Below are positions 10,194-21,140 of a stretch of 64,000 bases of DNA, piece by piece; positions within the stretch are counted from its first letter, which is position 1; each line of letters starts with the position of its first letter. The notes under the pieces are model-generated. The model did no database searches. It was not told the DNA's origin and worked only from the letters and a program-made list of their open reading frames with translations. The DNA is from Whalleya microplaca (taxonomy: Eukaryota; Ascomycota; Sordariomycetes; Xylariales; Xylariaceae): positions 709,963-773,962 of the forward strand of contig MU385726.1 in the NCBI GenBank assembly GCA_022497155.1. The letters run 5' to 3'. Both the position numbers and the translations under genes were made by a program.

Positions 10194-11845
10194 TTACGCT
10201 TTCTTCTTGCCCTTCTTCTCCTTGCCGCCCTTAGCGCCCGGTTGGATTCTGGCCATCATCTCCTCCTTGGTGATGAGATGATCAACGCGCTCCAACAGTC
10301 CAAGCAAGCTCTTCATGTTGTGGCTCCACTCATTGAGGACGTCATCGACGTCTCTCGGCTTGGCGAAACTGACTATGCGAGCTGGTCTATCGATGCGGGC
10401 GAAAACGGTCTTGGAGCATACCAACTCGCTGATGTACTTCTCGGTCTCGTCCTCTGTGAGATCAAGGAGCTGGGTGAGGCGCTTCATGCCGATGCGAGTG
10501 TAGTATTTAGCAACGACTCTAACGTTGTGCTCAATAACTCGCTTGCGCAGGTCTTGCCATCGCTGATGCGCCTTCTCGTCCCCAGACTGGTTCGGTTGGC
10601 CGTCGAAAACGTCGGTCCCGAACAGATGGGGACCGAATAGTTTGGCAACCTCGGGCCATCGCATAAGTTCGTGCACCGTGAACAACTTGAGCAGTTGCGC
10701 ATCGGTGGGAATTTGCGAATTCCGGGTATCTCGGAAGATGCGCTGAAGAAGATCGTGTTGTTCGTTGTCATGGGGGGCCAGTATGACAAAGTAGATAATT
10801 CGTTGCAAGGTCTAGCTATTGTCAGCATATCACTAGTGATTGGGATTACGAGGGAGCAAATCATACGGGTAGTAGCTTCGAGGGGTCTTCCTCGACAGCT
10901 TCCGTGTCTAGCACCTGTCTGTAGTGTTTGCAAACATCGAGATACTTGTCGTCATGCTTGGCCAGGATAATCTGTTGTTCGTAGTAGCGGAGCTTTAAGT
11001 CGGTAGTATCATCCTCTTGCTCTGGAGGTACTTCCTCTCCTCGTTTCAGCTTCTCCTCGCGAATTTTCTTCTCCTTCTCTATCTGCTCAGCCGTCTTCTT
11101 TGGTTTTCGCGACAGGTACCTGGTGCTGATCTTTCGGCTAAGGATACCAGCCTGTGCCCAGTCGTTGTTCTCAATACACAGTGAGACTTGAGCCAAGATG
11201 AATTCTGTCTTCTCGCGTCTATCCATTGACCCAAAAGTCTCTACCTGCAGCTCACACAGAATCTCCATGGCGGATTTCAGGTCTCCCTGCTGCTTCTTGA
11301 TGTCTGACAGAATCTTGGTCACGCGAGCCCGCTCTACCTCGACAAATATCTTGCCCTCGGTCACGGTTCGTAGAGTCTCGATGACGGTAAGCTTCGTTTC
11401 CAAATTCGGCGTGTCGTCTAGGAACGTCATGACGGTCTGGACCATCTTCGTAATGGCCTGCTTAAGCTGGCCATGCTTCTTGGAGAGGACCAAGACCTGG
11501 TCGTTGAGTAAGCTCCAATTTCCGGCATTTTTGCAGATTGTGCAAATGGTAATGAGGGTTCGCGATGTCGATGCAAGATCAGATGCCTACGAATAACGAC
11601 GGTCAGTCAGCAATTGTGAAATGGGCTACGGCGTAGGTAAAATAACTGACCTGTCGGGTCTGCTTCTCAAATATGGTAAGTTTCTCGACGGCGGCTTGGA
11701 CATCGCTCTATGATCGCATGTTAGCCTCATGTGTTCCAGGTAGCTGGTAGGCGAGTCGTACCTGAGCAAGCTTCTCTGCTTCGCTGATTTGTGTGTCGGC
11801 CTCCTTGCTGAAGTCCTTCTCGGGCTTCAGAGCTGCGTCCGCCAT
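10194..11845 (-). CDS. RPN5: 26S proteasome regulatory subunit Rpn5 (PSMD12)
   Basis: PCI-domain subunit of the 19S lid of the proteasome. Four exons: 11762-11845 (MADAALKPEKDF), 11651-11707, 10867-11586 and 10194-10811; introns are 54, 64 and 55 bp, all GT-AG and phase 0. The product is 492 aa, close to the usual length. Family features include the helical repeats with EKLTIFEKQTRQ, KNAGNWSLLNDQVLVLSKKHGQLKQA and LDDTPNLETKLTVIETLRTVTEGKIFVEVERAR, and a C-terminal PCI winged helix with LLDLTEDETEKYISELV and ARIDRPARIVSF. The tail is lysine-rich. A proteasome-associated-control-like 9-mer (GGTGGCAGA, one base off GGTGGCAAA) lies at 11953-11961, about 110 bp upstream of the start. Confidence 0.96.
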
Positions 11846-12549
11846 GATTTTCCTCTTTCAGTTAATACTTAATTCAAGGAAGGTCTGGTCGAAGTTTGGG
11901 AGACGTCGTGGGGTTTTGCGGATTGGACACTTATTCAACGTCGCAAATTGTAGGTGGCAGATGTGATGGTGTTAGAAGCTATGCCAGATGATGCGAACTT
12001 CGCGAGGCAACGAAAGCTCATGCTGCCTGCAACACCCATGCCAGGTCCGCTGGCCTAAGCGCAGCAAGCATCCCGATAAGAATGGGTCACATGTAGATAA
12101 GAGCAGCTTAGTAAGCCTCACCACATTGCTCCACCACTCTCATTTATTGAAAGATGAATACATAATTTGGTTTTACTATCTGCCACTCACCTCGTGCCAT
12201 CCTTTCGACTACTAGTAATACCGATTTTGTAACTGCAGTCGCGAAAACTAGAAAGTCTTTCCAGCTGAAAGAGAACCTGATTAAACCTATCTCACCTTTA
12301 GTATCTCGCAGCTATCTCGGGTAGAACCAAGGAAATATACCTACGTTATTCTTCCAGAATCAGCCCTCGTTCGCCAATCAAGCATTCGTATTCAACTGCT
12401 GAACAGTCCCTGTATATGAAGGTTTCGACACTCTTCATTATCACTCTAAACCGCTATCTAAGTCTTCTTATGCTCAACTCTTAGCACGTATCCTCCAGCA
12501 GTGAACCCACCTTATCTGGCTTGAAGGTGTCACATCGGAGAATACCAAA
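11846..12549. other. Intergenic, RPN5 promoter and beginning of accessory region
   Basis: The first 100-150 bp should be the RPN5 promoter. The remainder becomes AT-richer and shows no coding frame with protein-like composition. Confidence 0.5.
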
Positions 12550-12554
12550 TTAGA

Positions 12555-12964
12555 GACATACGACCTATAATTGGATCTAGGGAGTGAATAATTCATAAGA
12601 CAGACCCATCAATTTGTCCGGGAGACGGTATACGGTGTCTTTGATACGTTCTCGCCAATTAATGTATGGGAAATATACTTCTCGACCCTTGGATTCTAGT
12701 CTATTCAAACACTCTAATTCTTTCCGGAGAACCTTGGATATATTACCAATTTCCTCAGTTATGTCTCGATAGCCTTTATACCCATCCTCCCCCTAGCCAT
12801 GCCTCTATATTAGCTTCCCAATCTCGACTATGCCAATTAGCACGACTTAGATCGTCCATCGTGCATTCTGTAGTGAGTTTGTTGATGGTGTATTTATTGA
12901 TAATGGATTTATCGTCGAGCACGTCTTTGATAAGGAGCTGGAATTCAAGGTCAAAGGACAATTT
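12555..12964 (-). pseudogene. Frameshifted fragment of an unknown gene
   Basis: Reading on the minus strand, a coherent stretch with NWHSRDWEANIEAWLGGGW stops at a TAA, but a one-base shift at about 12784 continues into a clearly protein-like frame (YKGYRDITEEIGNIS... to MGLSYELFTP and a stop near 12560). Upstream it meets a stop and, 20 bp further, the end of an LTR-like repeat at 12984, so no intact 5' end is visible. I do not recognise the family. The evidence for a decayed gene is the continuity of charged, helix-like sequence on both sides of the shift. An unrecognised intron is a less likely alternative, because no GT-AG pair was seen at the shift. Confidence 0.35.
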
Positions 12965-12983
12965 CTGGATATTGAACTATTTC

Positions 12984-13150
12984 TGTTAGGATACGCCCTA
13001 TAGGTAGGGCTGAGGGTGGTACGGGTACGGGCCTACGTATGGCCGGCCGCCCATACATGTATATATATAAGGGGCTCTACCGCCTTCCTATAGCTCCACC
13101 TTGCACTAATCAAGTCACTATGCTCGCCATTACTTTGTCCCGTATTGACA
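12984..13150 (+). mobile_element. Solo-LTR-like repeat, copy 1
   Basis: A 167-bp copy of a repeat that begins TGTTAGGATACGCC and ends TATTGACA, so it has the TG...CA ends of a retrotransposon LTR. The same order of blocks (ACGCCCTATA, GGGCCTACGTATGGCC, TACATGTA, ACCTTGCACTA, AAGTCAC, TTTGTCC, TATTGACA) is found at 38176-38329 and 62965-63117. No internal retrotransposon region lies next to it. The flanking five bases (ATTTC and GCCTG) do not match, so no target duplication is preserved at this copy. Confidence 0.6.
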
Positions 13151-13811
13151 GCCTGGAAAAGGCACCTGTACGAAGATCTCTGTCCATGGTTATTTTTGGT
13201 CACACCATGCTCCTACGGAGACAATGTCTACAAGAGCCGAAACGATTAGACAACTCATCTCGCGCTGGATCACGGCTTAGAGCCTTGATAGGAGTCTTTT
13301 CAATGTCCACTATGCCACAGCGACACGGGTTCGGGGATATTTGCGATAATTAAGCATTTAGGCCGCCACCTTGAGGAAATTTCTCTAGGAGCACTACCTG
13401 CTGGACTCGATACTGAGAGTAAAGATCAAGGTTGGAGTAGAGTTGAAGATGATTATTAAGATGAGCAGGCTATTCCTATAGACATATTGACACATTACAA
13501 ACACAACGATAATCTGTCACGATATTTACCCCTTCTAGTATTGAGCTCGGGTGGCTAGCCGTTCCGAGCGCTCTGTATCTAAACAGGATCTTTTCACCCA
13601 CTAGGATGAGATCACATAGACAGTTACAGCACTAGATTTACGAGTTGCGATCACGACAGCACGAGAATGAAAATTACACTTAGAAGATTTGTAATATAAC
13701 CCAGAACTTGACCAGGTACTTTGTCTGTCCGAAGAACAACCATAACATCCCGAATACAACGAATTGTTTCCAACGTCACATTCCAGAGAAAAATTCACAA
13801 GCCTTTTAGAT
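13151..13811. other. AT-rich accessory DNA, no gene seen
   Basis: Nothing beyond short ORFs without protein-like composition. The stretch separates the LTR-like repeat from a zinc-finger fragment. Confidence 0.45.
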
Positions 13812-14283
13812 ATTCCTATGGGACGAGTTATACACGGAGTGGGCTTCCCCGAGCCATTTGTACACCCATGACACAAGTCCAAAACATTTTTGCAACTTTT
13901 GCAAAGAGTATCGTGGTGAGCAGAGCTTTCGGCGAAGGGATCAATTTATTCAGCGTCTTCGAGACAACCACAGACCCGACCCGGAGAAAGCCGAAAGAGC
14001 TTGCCCAGGCGCTCATAAGGCCCGACCACCAACCCTGCGGCGCCCCCGCAAGGCCTGCAAACACCACCGAGACAAAACCTTTACGTCTCTGCCTTGGGCG
14101 GAACAATGTACAAGTCAACCCTTTACGAAATTGAGCGACTACTTTAAACAGATAAAAGACGTTCAGAAAGAAACACCATTTCTATATCGTGTTACTAGCA
14201 GCGAGCGAATAAGAGGCAACTGTTGTAGGCGGGAGCAGGACTTGATGGCACATTTGGCTTACGAACAACCAGGAAATACCTAA
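13812..14283 (+). pseudogene. C2H2-like zinc-finger gene fragment
   Basis: From a possible acceptor (TTTTAG at about 13806-13811) one frame reads a protein-like segment: LWDELYTEWASPSHLYTHD, then HFCNFCKEYRGEQSFRRRDQFIQRLRDNH, which resembles the Cys-x2-Cys plus Arg-Lys-Asp-type finger in many Pezizomycotina C2H2 regulators, then a basic Pro/Arg stretch and a helical tail, ending in a stop at 14281-14283. GC content rises above the flanks across this segment. No start codon or convincing upstream exon was found, so it is either a terminal exon whose 5' part has decayed or a remnant. The assignment to a zinc-finger type is tentative. Confidence 0.3.
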
Positions 14284-16190
14284 GTACATTCCAAAGCCTC
14301 TGTCTATAAATCAACTATAGCGTTCAACGGAACAACCAAATTCAGATAGAGTATATGATTCTGAAGACTATCAAGTGAGGCTTGCAGGTGGTTGGAGCTC
14401 TACCAAGGAGATTATTGATGTTCAGCCCTATTGCGTTATCTTTCAAGTCCAGCCATCATAATTATACGTCTACGCATATCTCAGTATATATCCACATGAG
14501 CAAACGAACTTGAAGGTAGGGTAGTGTCAAAGACAGTCACATGCCAAATTGTGAACCATAGTGCCCAAAGTTCATTGAGGGGTTTGGGACAGTAACATTT
14601 TCTGACCCCAACGCTGAAAGTAAGGCATCTTGGAGTAAGAATATATTCTCTTTGAAGTTTGAATATGAGGCCGGGCTGGCTTGTAGCTTGATATATGGGT
14701 AATATGCCTGCTACGTCATCCAATCTCTATAATGAAGAAGTCCCTGTCAACTCAGCTATTGGCACTAACCACTAGGCTATCTCTGTGGGAGATCTTATCG
14801 CCATGAGGAATAACAAGGCCTTCGAAGACCTCTGTTGTCGGATTTTAGTGTGCCTAGTTAGTGTCTCCTAAATTCTGGCTATATGACCTCAGGCACCACC
14901 CTGGGCGACTCTAGTGACCATATAGTATACATATAAACTACGTCTATTTCAACATTCATCATGCTCTAATACAACTAGTGTACTATACCGAAAGCATGAA
15001 ATAATGATTTGTCGAAAATACCGATTAATAAATCCAAATTAAGAGCTACCTTTCCTAGGGTCAGCCAGAAAAGTCTCGGGAAGAATTTACAATTATTAGG
15101 ATACCTGTTACTACCTTACGTTTAGTTATACGGCCAACCATCACTAATTATATCATATTACGAGGTAAATAGTAACTCTGAAATTTTCCTAAGCTTTTCA
15201 TGCAGTAAAATCATTACTTAGCTTAGACTATTTAAAATCGGAAGGCCTTTTTGCCTTATTCTATTATACGTATACATAGTTCCTACTGAATATTAGTATC
15301 AGTATCTCTCTATAGCACTTCCTAACTTGACCAACCATTGCTTCTATCGTTTGATTATGCTGTTACATCGACACTTGGTAAATGAGAGATGTTGTATAAG
15401 CAAATATGGCCCATGAGGCCATCCCTCTAGGATAAAATGCATTGGACAAAATGAAGGGTTTGCGCAAAAAAACTTGTGTATGATCAAAATGAAAAAATTA
15501 TATGTTGCTCCTAGCGAAGTCCACTGTTGTCACAAGGGCTTATCTGTTCTTCAAATAGGTGGGTGGACTAATCTACTCAATTATTAGTCCGCAGGAACAA
15601 GGATGGTTCAAGAACAGCATTTTGATTACATCTTCAGATATTTTCTATCCAATATAGCATATCAAAGGTGGCCTTGTCCAAACAAAAGCAACGCCATGGT
15701 AAATCCTGGGACTGAAACAATAATGCATGGATTAGAATCTCATAAAAGTCTGACGCCGAGATTAGTCTTCCAAAATCTCTAGGAAAGAAATCTATAAATA
15801 TTTGTAATTATGGGATACCGCTACACACTATGCATAGGGACTGATACTTAGGTTTCTCTGTCTCAATAGATATAGTAACAGATACAATTAGGTAATAAAG
15901 CACAAATTGATATCTGCAAACACAATGAATCATGCTGCCAAGTGGTTAAAGAAAGGTACCTGGAACTATGATGTACCCCTAGTAACACCTTGGCTGAGAT
16001 TTTGAACACCTTGGATGATGTGTTAAGGATATAATGTTTCCTAATCTGTATTCAGTGACTTTTTGGTCACACGTTGGAAATTTAATCCCATAGACCATCG
16101 TACAAATCCAGCACATACCCCATAAACATGAAAGGCGAGTCATCAAATCGACGGGAGGCTTGTGCAGTCTTCGTGAATCAGAACCACAAC
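14284..16190. other. AT-rich gene-free stretch
   Basis: About 1.9 kb of AT-rich DNA without a supported coding region. On the minus strand near 14757-14795 there is a string resembling a tRNA A box (ATAGCCTAGTGGTTAGTGCC) but no acceptor stem or B box. The composition fits old, mutated repeat DNA, although no family could be identified. Confidence 0.45.
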
Positions 16191-16246
16191 CCGCTTAGTC
16201 GTCATCCGCTGAGTCGTCATCCGCTGAGTCGTCATCCGCTTAGTCG
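16191..16246 (+). repeat. 15-bp tandem repeat, 3.7 units
   Basis: Unit CCGCTKAGTCGTCAT is repeated with only a T/G difference at one position, beginning at 16191, 16206, 16221 and 16236 (last unit partial). It lies about 300 bp upstream of the start codon of the Cys/His-rich low-complexity gene and therefore in its promoter or 5' UTR. Confidence 0.85.
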
Positions 16247-16537
16247 CCAGCACCACAAACAACCCTCGAATTTTTTTAATTATTTAAATCACCTTCCCCT
16301 CGCCTTGCATACCTTCCTTCATCTTCCGTGTTTCCATACCTTCATTCCTTTCCCACTCTCCTTCAAAAAAATTTGAGCCTGTCCCTTGTTTCCTCACATT
16401 TCTATTTCAACACCCTGTACTTTGACCAGTTGATGTCTTCATTTTCAACTCTACCATTATTTCCTTCCAACCTATGACTGCTAGTCAACACAACACGAAA
16501 CAGTTGACAAAGAACGCGTACAGCTACCCACAAAAAC

Positions 16538-19450
16538 ATGTGCAAAATCTTTTATCACCTCTGTGAGCGTTGTTTCCATGGATTCCCTTGGGCAACGGCT
16601 CCCTGCGAAGACTTCCACCCGCACTTAGCTGACTGTCCTCGAGGGACCAAGTTCAGTTTGCACTATGTGCCAGAAGATCAGTGCTCTTTGTACCCAATTC
16701 ATAAACCCAACCCATACATAGGATATGAATCTGACGGCGAATCTGAGAACGGCAATATGGTGGAGAGTTGGCATGATTACAACACCAAGATGGAGGAGCC
16801 CATACTCCAACATAGCGCGAATCGTGCGACCCATGAGGAAGCTGACACGTACCATGTCTCTCTACTCAAGCGGCGGTCTACCAGATCAACAGGTAGCCTC
16901 ACTCCCGTCGCACAAGACCCGGATTCAGCCCATGCAGAACGGCCCTGGGCTAACAGAAAGCCTCTACTACCTCAATACTCTCCTCTACCGGCAGTAGATG
17001 ACAATGGGGACTCTTTGGATCAAGCAGATGGACACTCTAGACAACAATTCCCCCCAAACCATCATGATCCCCTTTCTACCTGGATTGACTACCAAGCACA
17101 TTGGTGGTGGTTGCAATATCCACTAACTTACTTTCTCACCTCATACTATTACCATAACATGCACCATCAGCCACAGCTACATACTCGAAGCTATGAAGCC
17201 GTTGAGCCCACAGCCCCTTCCATGGGAGCTATACCTCGGCAACCTGACTCTGTGGAAACTCAACCAATCAATGCCGACCAGGGCCTTCCTCGAAAGTATA
17301 TACTCAACCCCAAGGCGTCGACATTTAGCCCTTCCCCCGGAAATGGAAACCCTGAGGTACTGGGTCTTAGCGCTGCCCAAGAGACTGGGACATGGTCGCA
17401 CAGAAGAGAAAGATCGGCTCTGTTTAGAGCAAGCCGTGAAGCTGGCTTTGCATCGATTTAAGAATACCAAGCTTTTGCTGGTTCTTCATACTCCCAGCCT
17501 AGTCCCCATGAGGCACACACCAAAGCAGAAGAACATGGTCAGTCTGAAAGCTATGTAGCAGCCACCGAAGCTACCAACAATACGCTAGAGGATACCTACG
17601 AGATAGATATCAAAGGAAAGGGGAAATACCAGACTGCGAGATCTGACGCCTCTAGCAAGTCCGACGATGCTGGCATTTCGACGTACAAAACAACTGAGAC
17701 ACAAAGAGCGACAACCATGACCAGAGCTGAGGCACCGAAGGATGAAGAAGAAGCCAATACAGACGTCGAGTCTGTAGAGGGCTACGAAAGCGATGATAGT
17801 AGCGTTATCTTCATCTTAGATTATCCACCAGATAGGGCCCAGGCGGCGGACATAATGGCGACGACAGCCAAGGCTTCGAGTGATGATACAAGGACGAGTA
17901 TTACGGACAAAGGAAGCAGCACCGTCAAACATATTGGTGCTGCCACCTATCCTATGTCTCATGAAGACGGAGCCCCTAGTACTATCTACGGCTCCTCGTT
18001 CCAGAGCCCGAAGACTGACAGTACACTGTGCCGCGAGAGTGTCCTTCGCAGCCACTCGACGACCACAGACGCCGACGTGCTGGGGTCCCCCGTATCGTCG
18101 GCTGTGCTGTCGTCACGACAATCAGCACCTCCTCACATCTGGCGGGAAGAGAGCGATAACAAGAAGGCCAGACCCACGATACCGCCGAACGTTTGGAGCG
18201 ATATGGTTGAGCAAGACCTCGTGGTAGAAGAGGATAAGATCAACAGCGGGCGCCATAAGTTCCCCGTGGCTACCCCCCCGGTACCGCTTGGTGGGACGGC
18301 TAAGAAGACTTCAGACAAGGCACAAGAGAAGCCAGACAAGTTGACGAAGCCTCTATGGAGTCAGATAGTCGCTGGAAAGGCGACTGTGGAGGACAGACAG
18401 CCATCCCCACTGGCGTCTCCCGAGGGGAGGCAGTCATACGCATCGGCGTCTGTGTCCTCCACGGCCACAACCGTAGCCGCTGCTACAGGACAGCTCAATG
18501 CTGGCGAAACCACATCGATGCCCGCGCATACACAGCCACCGGCTACACGTCTCTGGAGCCAAGTAGCAGCTAGCAGGCCCCCTGCCACCTACAAGTCTAA
18601 GGTACCGTCTGCCAACGAACAGACAACCGACAACAAAGACAAGAAAAATGGCGAGGAGAAAATTGGGAAGGAACATCGGCCACTGTCAAGAAACTTTCGA
18701 CAGTTCCGACGCCCTCAGCGATCGTCACCACAAGCATGACGATCGTCTCACGGGAGGTCTCCTCGTCCGCTTCCACTCGACCCATGACACCGATGTCCAA
18801 GGCGATGCCCGAGGCCGAGGAGCTTTCAGTTCTCGCGTGGAGCTTCAAGAAGAAGCTCCACCGTTGCATAGCATTAACGGATGGAAGAAGTCCTCCAAGG
18901 CTGTGGTTAGCTACGCCGTCTCGAGCGAATAGCAATAGATGTAGATTCGACTATCGAGGCACCTGACTCGATCGAAGACTCCGTCGACGTCGACATAGCC
19001 GCGTCTCCCACCCGAAACGAGCACTCTACTCAGAATGAGCGCCGTACTCAGAGCGATTCTCCGTCTGAGCGCGAGCCTTCCATCACTGGCGAAGCTCCTA
19101 CTCGAAGCCATCCCCCTACCCAGGGCGGGCTTCCTCCTCGTGACGAGCCTCTCAGGCGGAGCGAGCGTACCACGCGCAGTAACCGACCTGTAACTATCGT
19201 TATAGAGGATAGTGACGACGAGATGGACAAGGACCCTGAAGAATATTTCAGATGCCATCTCTGCAATGCCCAGAAAAATACCGAAAAGGCGCTCAAGGAG
19301 CACATTCGGACGAAGCACATTAGTACGCAGTGCTTTTTCCCTGGGTGTAACGTCACAACAAATACCGAGGACGAATTGACGGAGCACTTTATGGCAGTCT
19401 ATAATAATGTGACACGAAGTCACGGTCCGGACAGAAGAAGGTTTGGGTGA
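16538..19450 (+). CDS. Large low-complexity protein: Cys/His-rich N-terminus and C2H2 zinc-finger C-terminus; model uncertain, possibly decaying
   Basis: One reading frame carries almost the whole span. It opens with a Cys/His module (MC-x6-C-x2-C-x10-C-x-D-F-H-P-x-L-x2-CPRG, residues 1-36), then 650 or more residues of Ser/Thr/Pro/Glu-rich, probably disordered sequence, and ends with an acidic linker (IEDSDDEMD) and a C2H2 finger CHLC-x12-H-x4-H; a second finger has C-x4-C and one His but Tyr where the last His should be. The frame is broken by TAA at 17459 and by a frame change near 18655. Each could be an intron (17358-17493; 18602-18910, both phase 0 with GT-AG ends) or a lesion: TAA could derive from CAA, and a single A missing at 18657-18660 would shift the frame. 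I recognise no family; a DNA- or RNA-binding role is inferred only from the finger. A 15-bp tandem repeat lies upstream. Confidence 0.5.
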
Positions 19451-19810
19451 ATGAGTTTTCGCATACGCTTTGAACCCGTGTTGGGTGTGGCATCTGCCTA
19501 CCGTTTTACCTCGGCGTAAAACATAGATACGAGTCTAGCAGAGAATGGACTCTGCATACTCAAGGATAACCATATTCATTTCCTATACCAGAATTTGCTT
19601 TACGAGAGCTGGTTATCAGCCGTATTGGGTCACTCTATTGATGGTAAGCAAATTTTTTATCAAGACCACTCTTGTGGGATCACTCGTTTTGAAGCTTCTG
19701 TCATGCCGCCACTTGGGATTTTATTTTGGGGTCACTACGACAGACTCAATATGAACAAGTACTAACTGAATTCTGATATAATATAGATCATACCATCGAG
19801 GCAACTGGTT

Positions 19811-19844
19811 CGATCGAAGACCCCGTTGACGGGGTCTTCGATCG
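19811..19844. repeat. Perfect 15-bp stem, 4-nt loop hairpin
   Basis: Arm CGATCGAAGACCCCG, loop TTGA, arm CGGGGTCTTCGATCG. The left arm is part of the segment duplicated from the 3' end of the neighbouring gene, and the right arm is its exact reverse complement. Confidence 0.9.
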
Positions 19845-20205
19845 CCCTCGTGGCGAGTCTCCCATGCAGAGCGAGTCTCCCACGCAGGGCACCTGGATAT
19901 CTACGAAGCCAGGAGCAGCTTGAGGCATACGCTTTGCGCGTGAGAAAAGGACTTTCTCATTCTGTCTTTGATACATTGCACGCCCCAGCATTTCTGGGTA
20001 GCGATGCGTAGCTGCTCCAGCAGCTGGACTTAGGCGGTGGTGTTTTGCCCTTCTTCCACTGGATCTTTTCGATGCACTGGAAGGATCCAACCCTCCCTCC
20101 ACGAGGCGTGCGTGAAAATAAATTTCACATTCTTTTCTTTCCTCTGTTGCACTCCTCAGCAACAACAGTCACCCCAACATCAACTCTGATGGGAGTTTCT
20201 TCGCC

Positions 20206-20234
20206 CCTGGTCCAGCATTTAGTATTGGACCAGG
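20206..20234. repeat. Short inverted repeat, 9-bp perfect arms
   Basis: CCTGGTCCA and TGGACCAGG are separated by 11 bases. It is one of several hairpins in the 19.8-21.2 kb stretch; no function is inferred. Confidence 0.8.
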
Positions 20235-20968
20235 AAAGGACGTGAGACGAAGTCCAATGAAGTCGGAGATCGCTGCAATTGGCGACTGTATCGGGGGCCT
20301 GCACAAGGCTTCTGACCTGAAATACTTCTCTGCTCATTCCGGCATCACGCCGCGAATATTTCACAGGGCCAACTCCAAAATGTTGCGCCACATGATACCA
20401 GCCTCATGTTGTCGACCATCCGGCACAACAAATTCTATATCTCTAACCGAGGAAAAATCGGCCTACACACTGCCGATTTCAAGGTGGTGTCAACATGGCA
20501 CCGCCGTCCATGCTGCTCTGCTGCTGGCCACCAACAACACCGTGGAAGAAGGTGGAGGTGCTGCCAGGGCGGAAAGAGTTGGCAGAGCAGCATACCGGTA
20601 TCAGACGGTGATGCCTGGCCTTTCATTTCCGGTCAAGGCGTCCCTACTTGCCAGAGCATCCATGGGGGAGCTTGCGATACCTACTTAGCAGACAGTGATG
20701 CCAGGCCCTGCTCCCTCTCAAAATGCTTGGGAGCGTGTGCGCCAAGTCAGGCATCAAAGCACAACCCGGGATTGTCCACACCATTGACCGTCCCACCGAC
20801 AGATCCGTCGCCCACAATTTAACCATTGTGGCGAGGAATGGCCGGCTTCGCCATTCCACGCACTGGTGCTGGTCTCCAAACCCGCACAAGTGCGGTATAT
20901 GTGTGGGAGAGGGCAGCCAGAATTGCTAGACCAGCAGAGGATGACCAATGCCGCACAAGGATATGGAT

Positions 20969-21140
20969 GGTGGTCTTGTGCCAGATCTTCTTGATGGGTG
21001 TCACGTCGCGTCCGTGTATATACGAAAGAAGCCCATGGTCTATAGTTCGATATGGGTATTCCTTGCCCACGACCTCATGGAGCCGTGCTGCACGCGACGT
21101 GACGTGACACCCAACACCCGAGGTCTGGTACACGACCACC
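20969..21140. repeat. Imperfect long inverted repeat
   Basis: The left arm (20969-21011, containing TGGTCTTGTGCCAGATCT and GGGTGTCACGTCGCG) is mirrored by the right arm (21092-21140, ACGCGACGTGACGTGACACCC and AGGTCTGGTACACGACCA). The arms have about 43-49 bp with small gaps around an 80-bp centre. It could be a small foldback element, but no target-site duplication was identified. Confidence 0.6.

Noticed and set aside
14755..14800. Minus-strand ATAGCCTAGTGGTTAGTGCC, considered as a tRNA or tRNA-derived SINE
   Set aside because: Only A-box resemblance; no B box, stems or second copy in the window.
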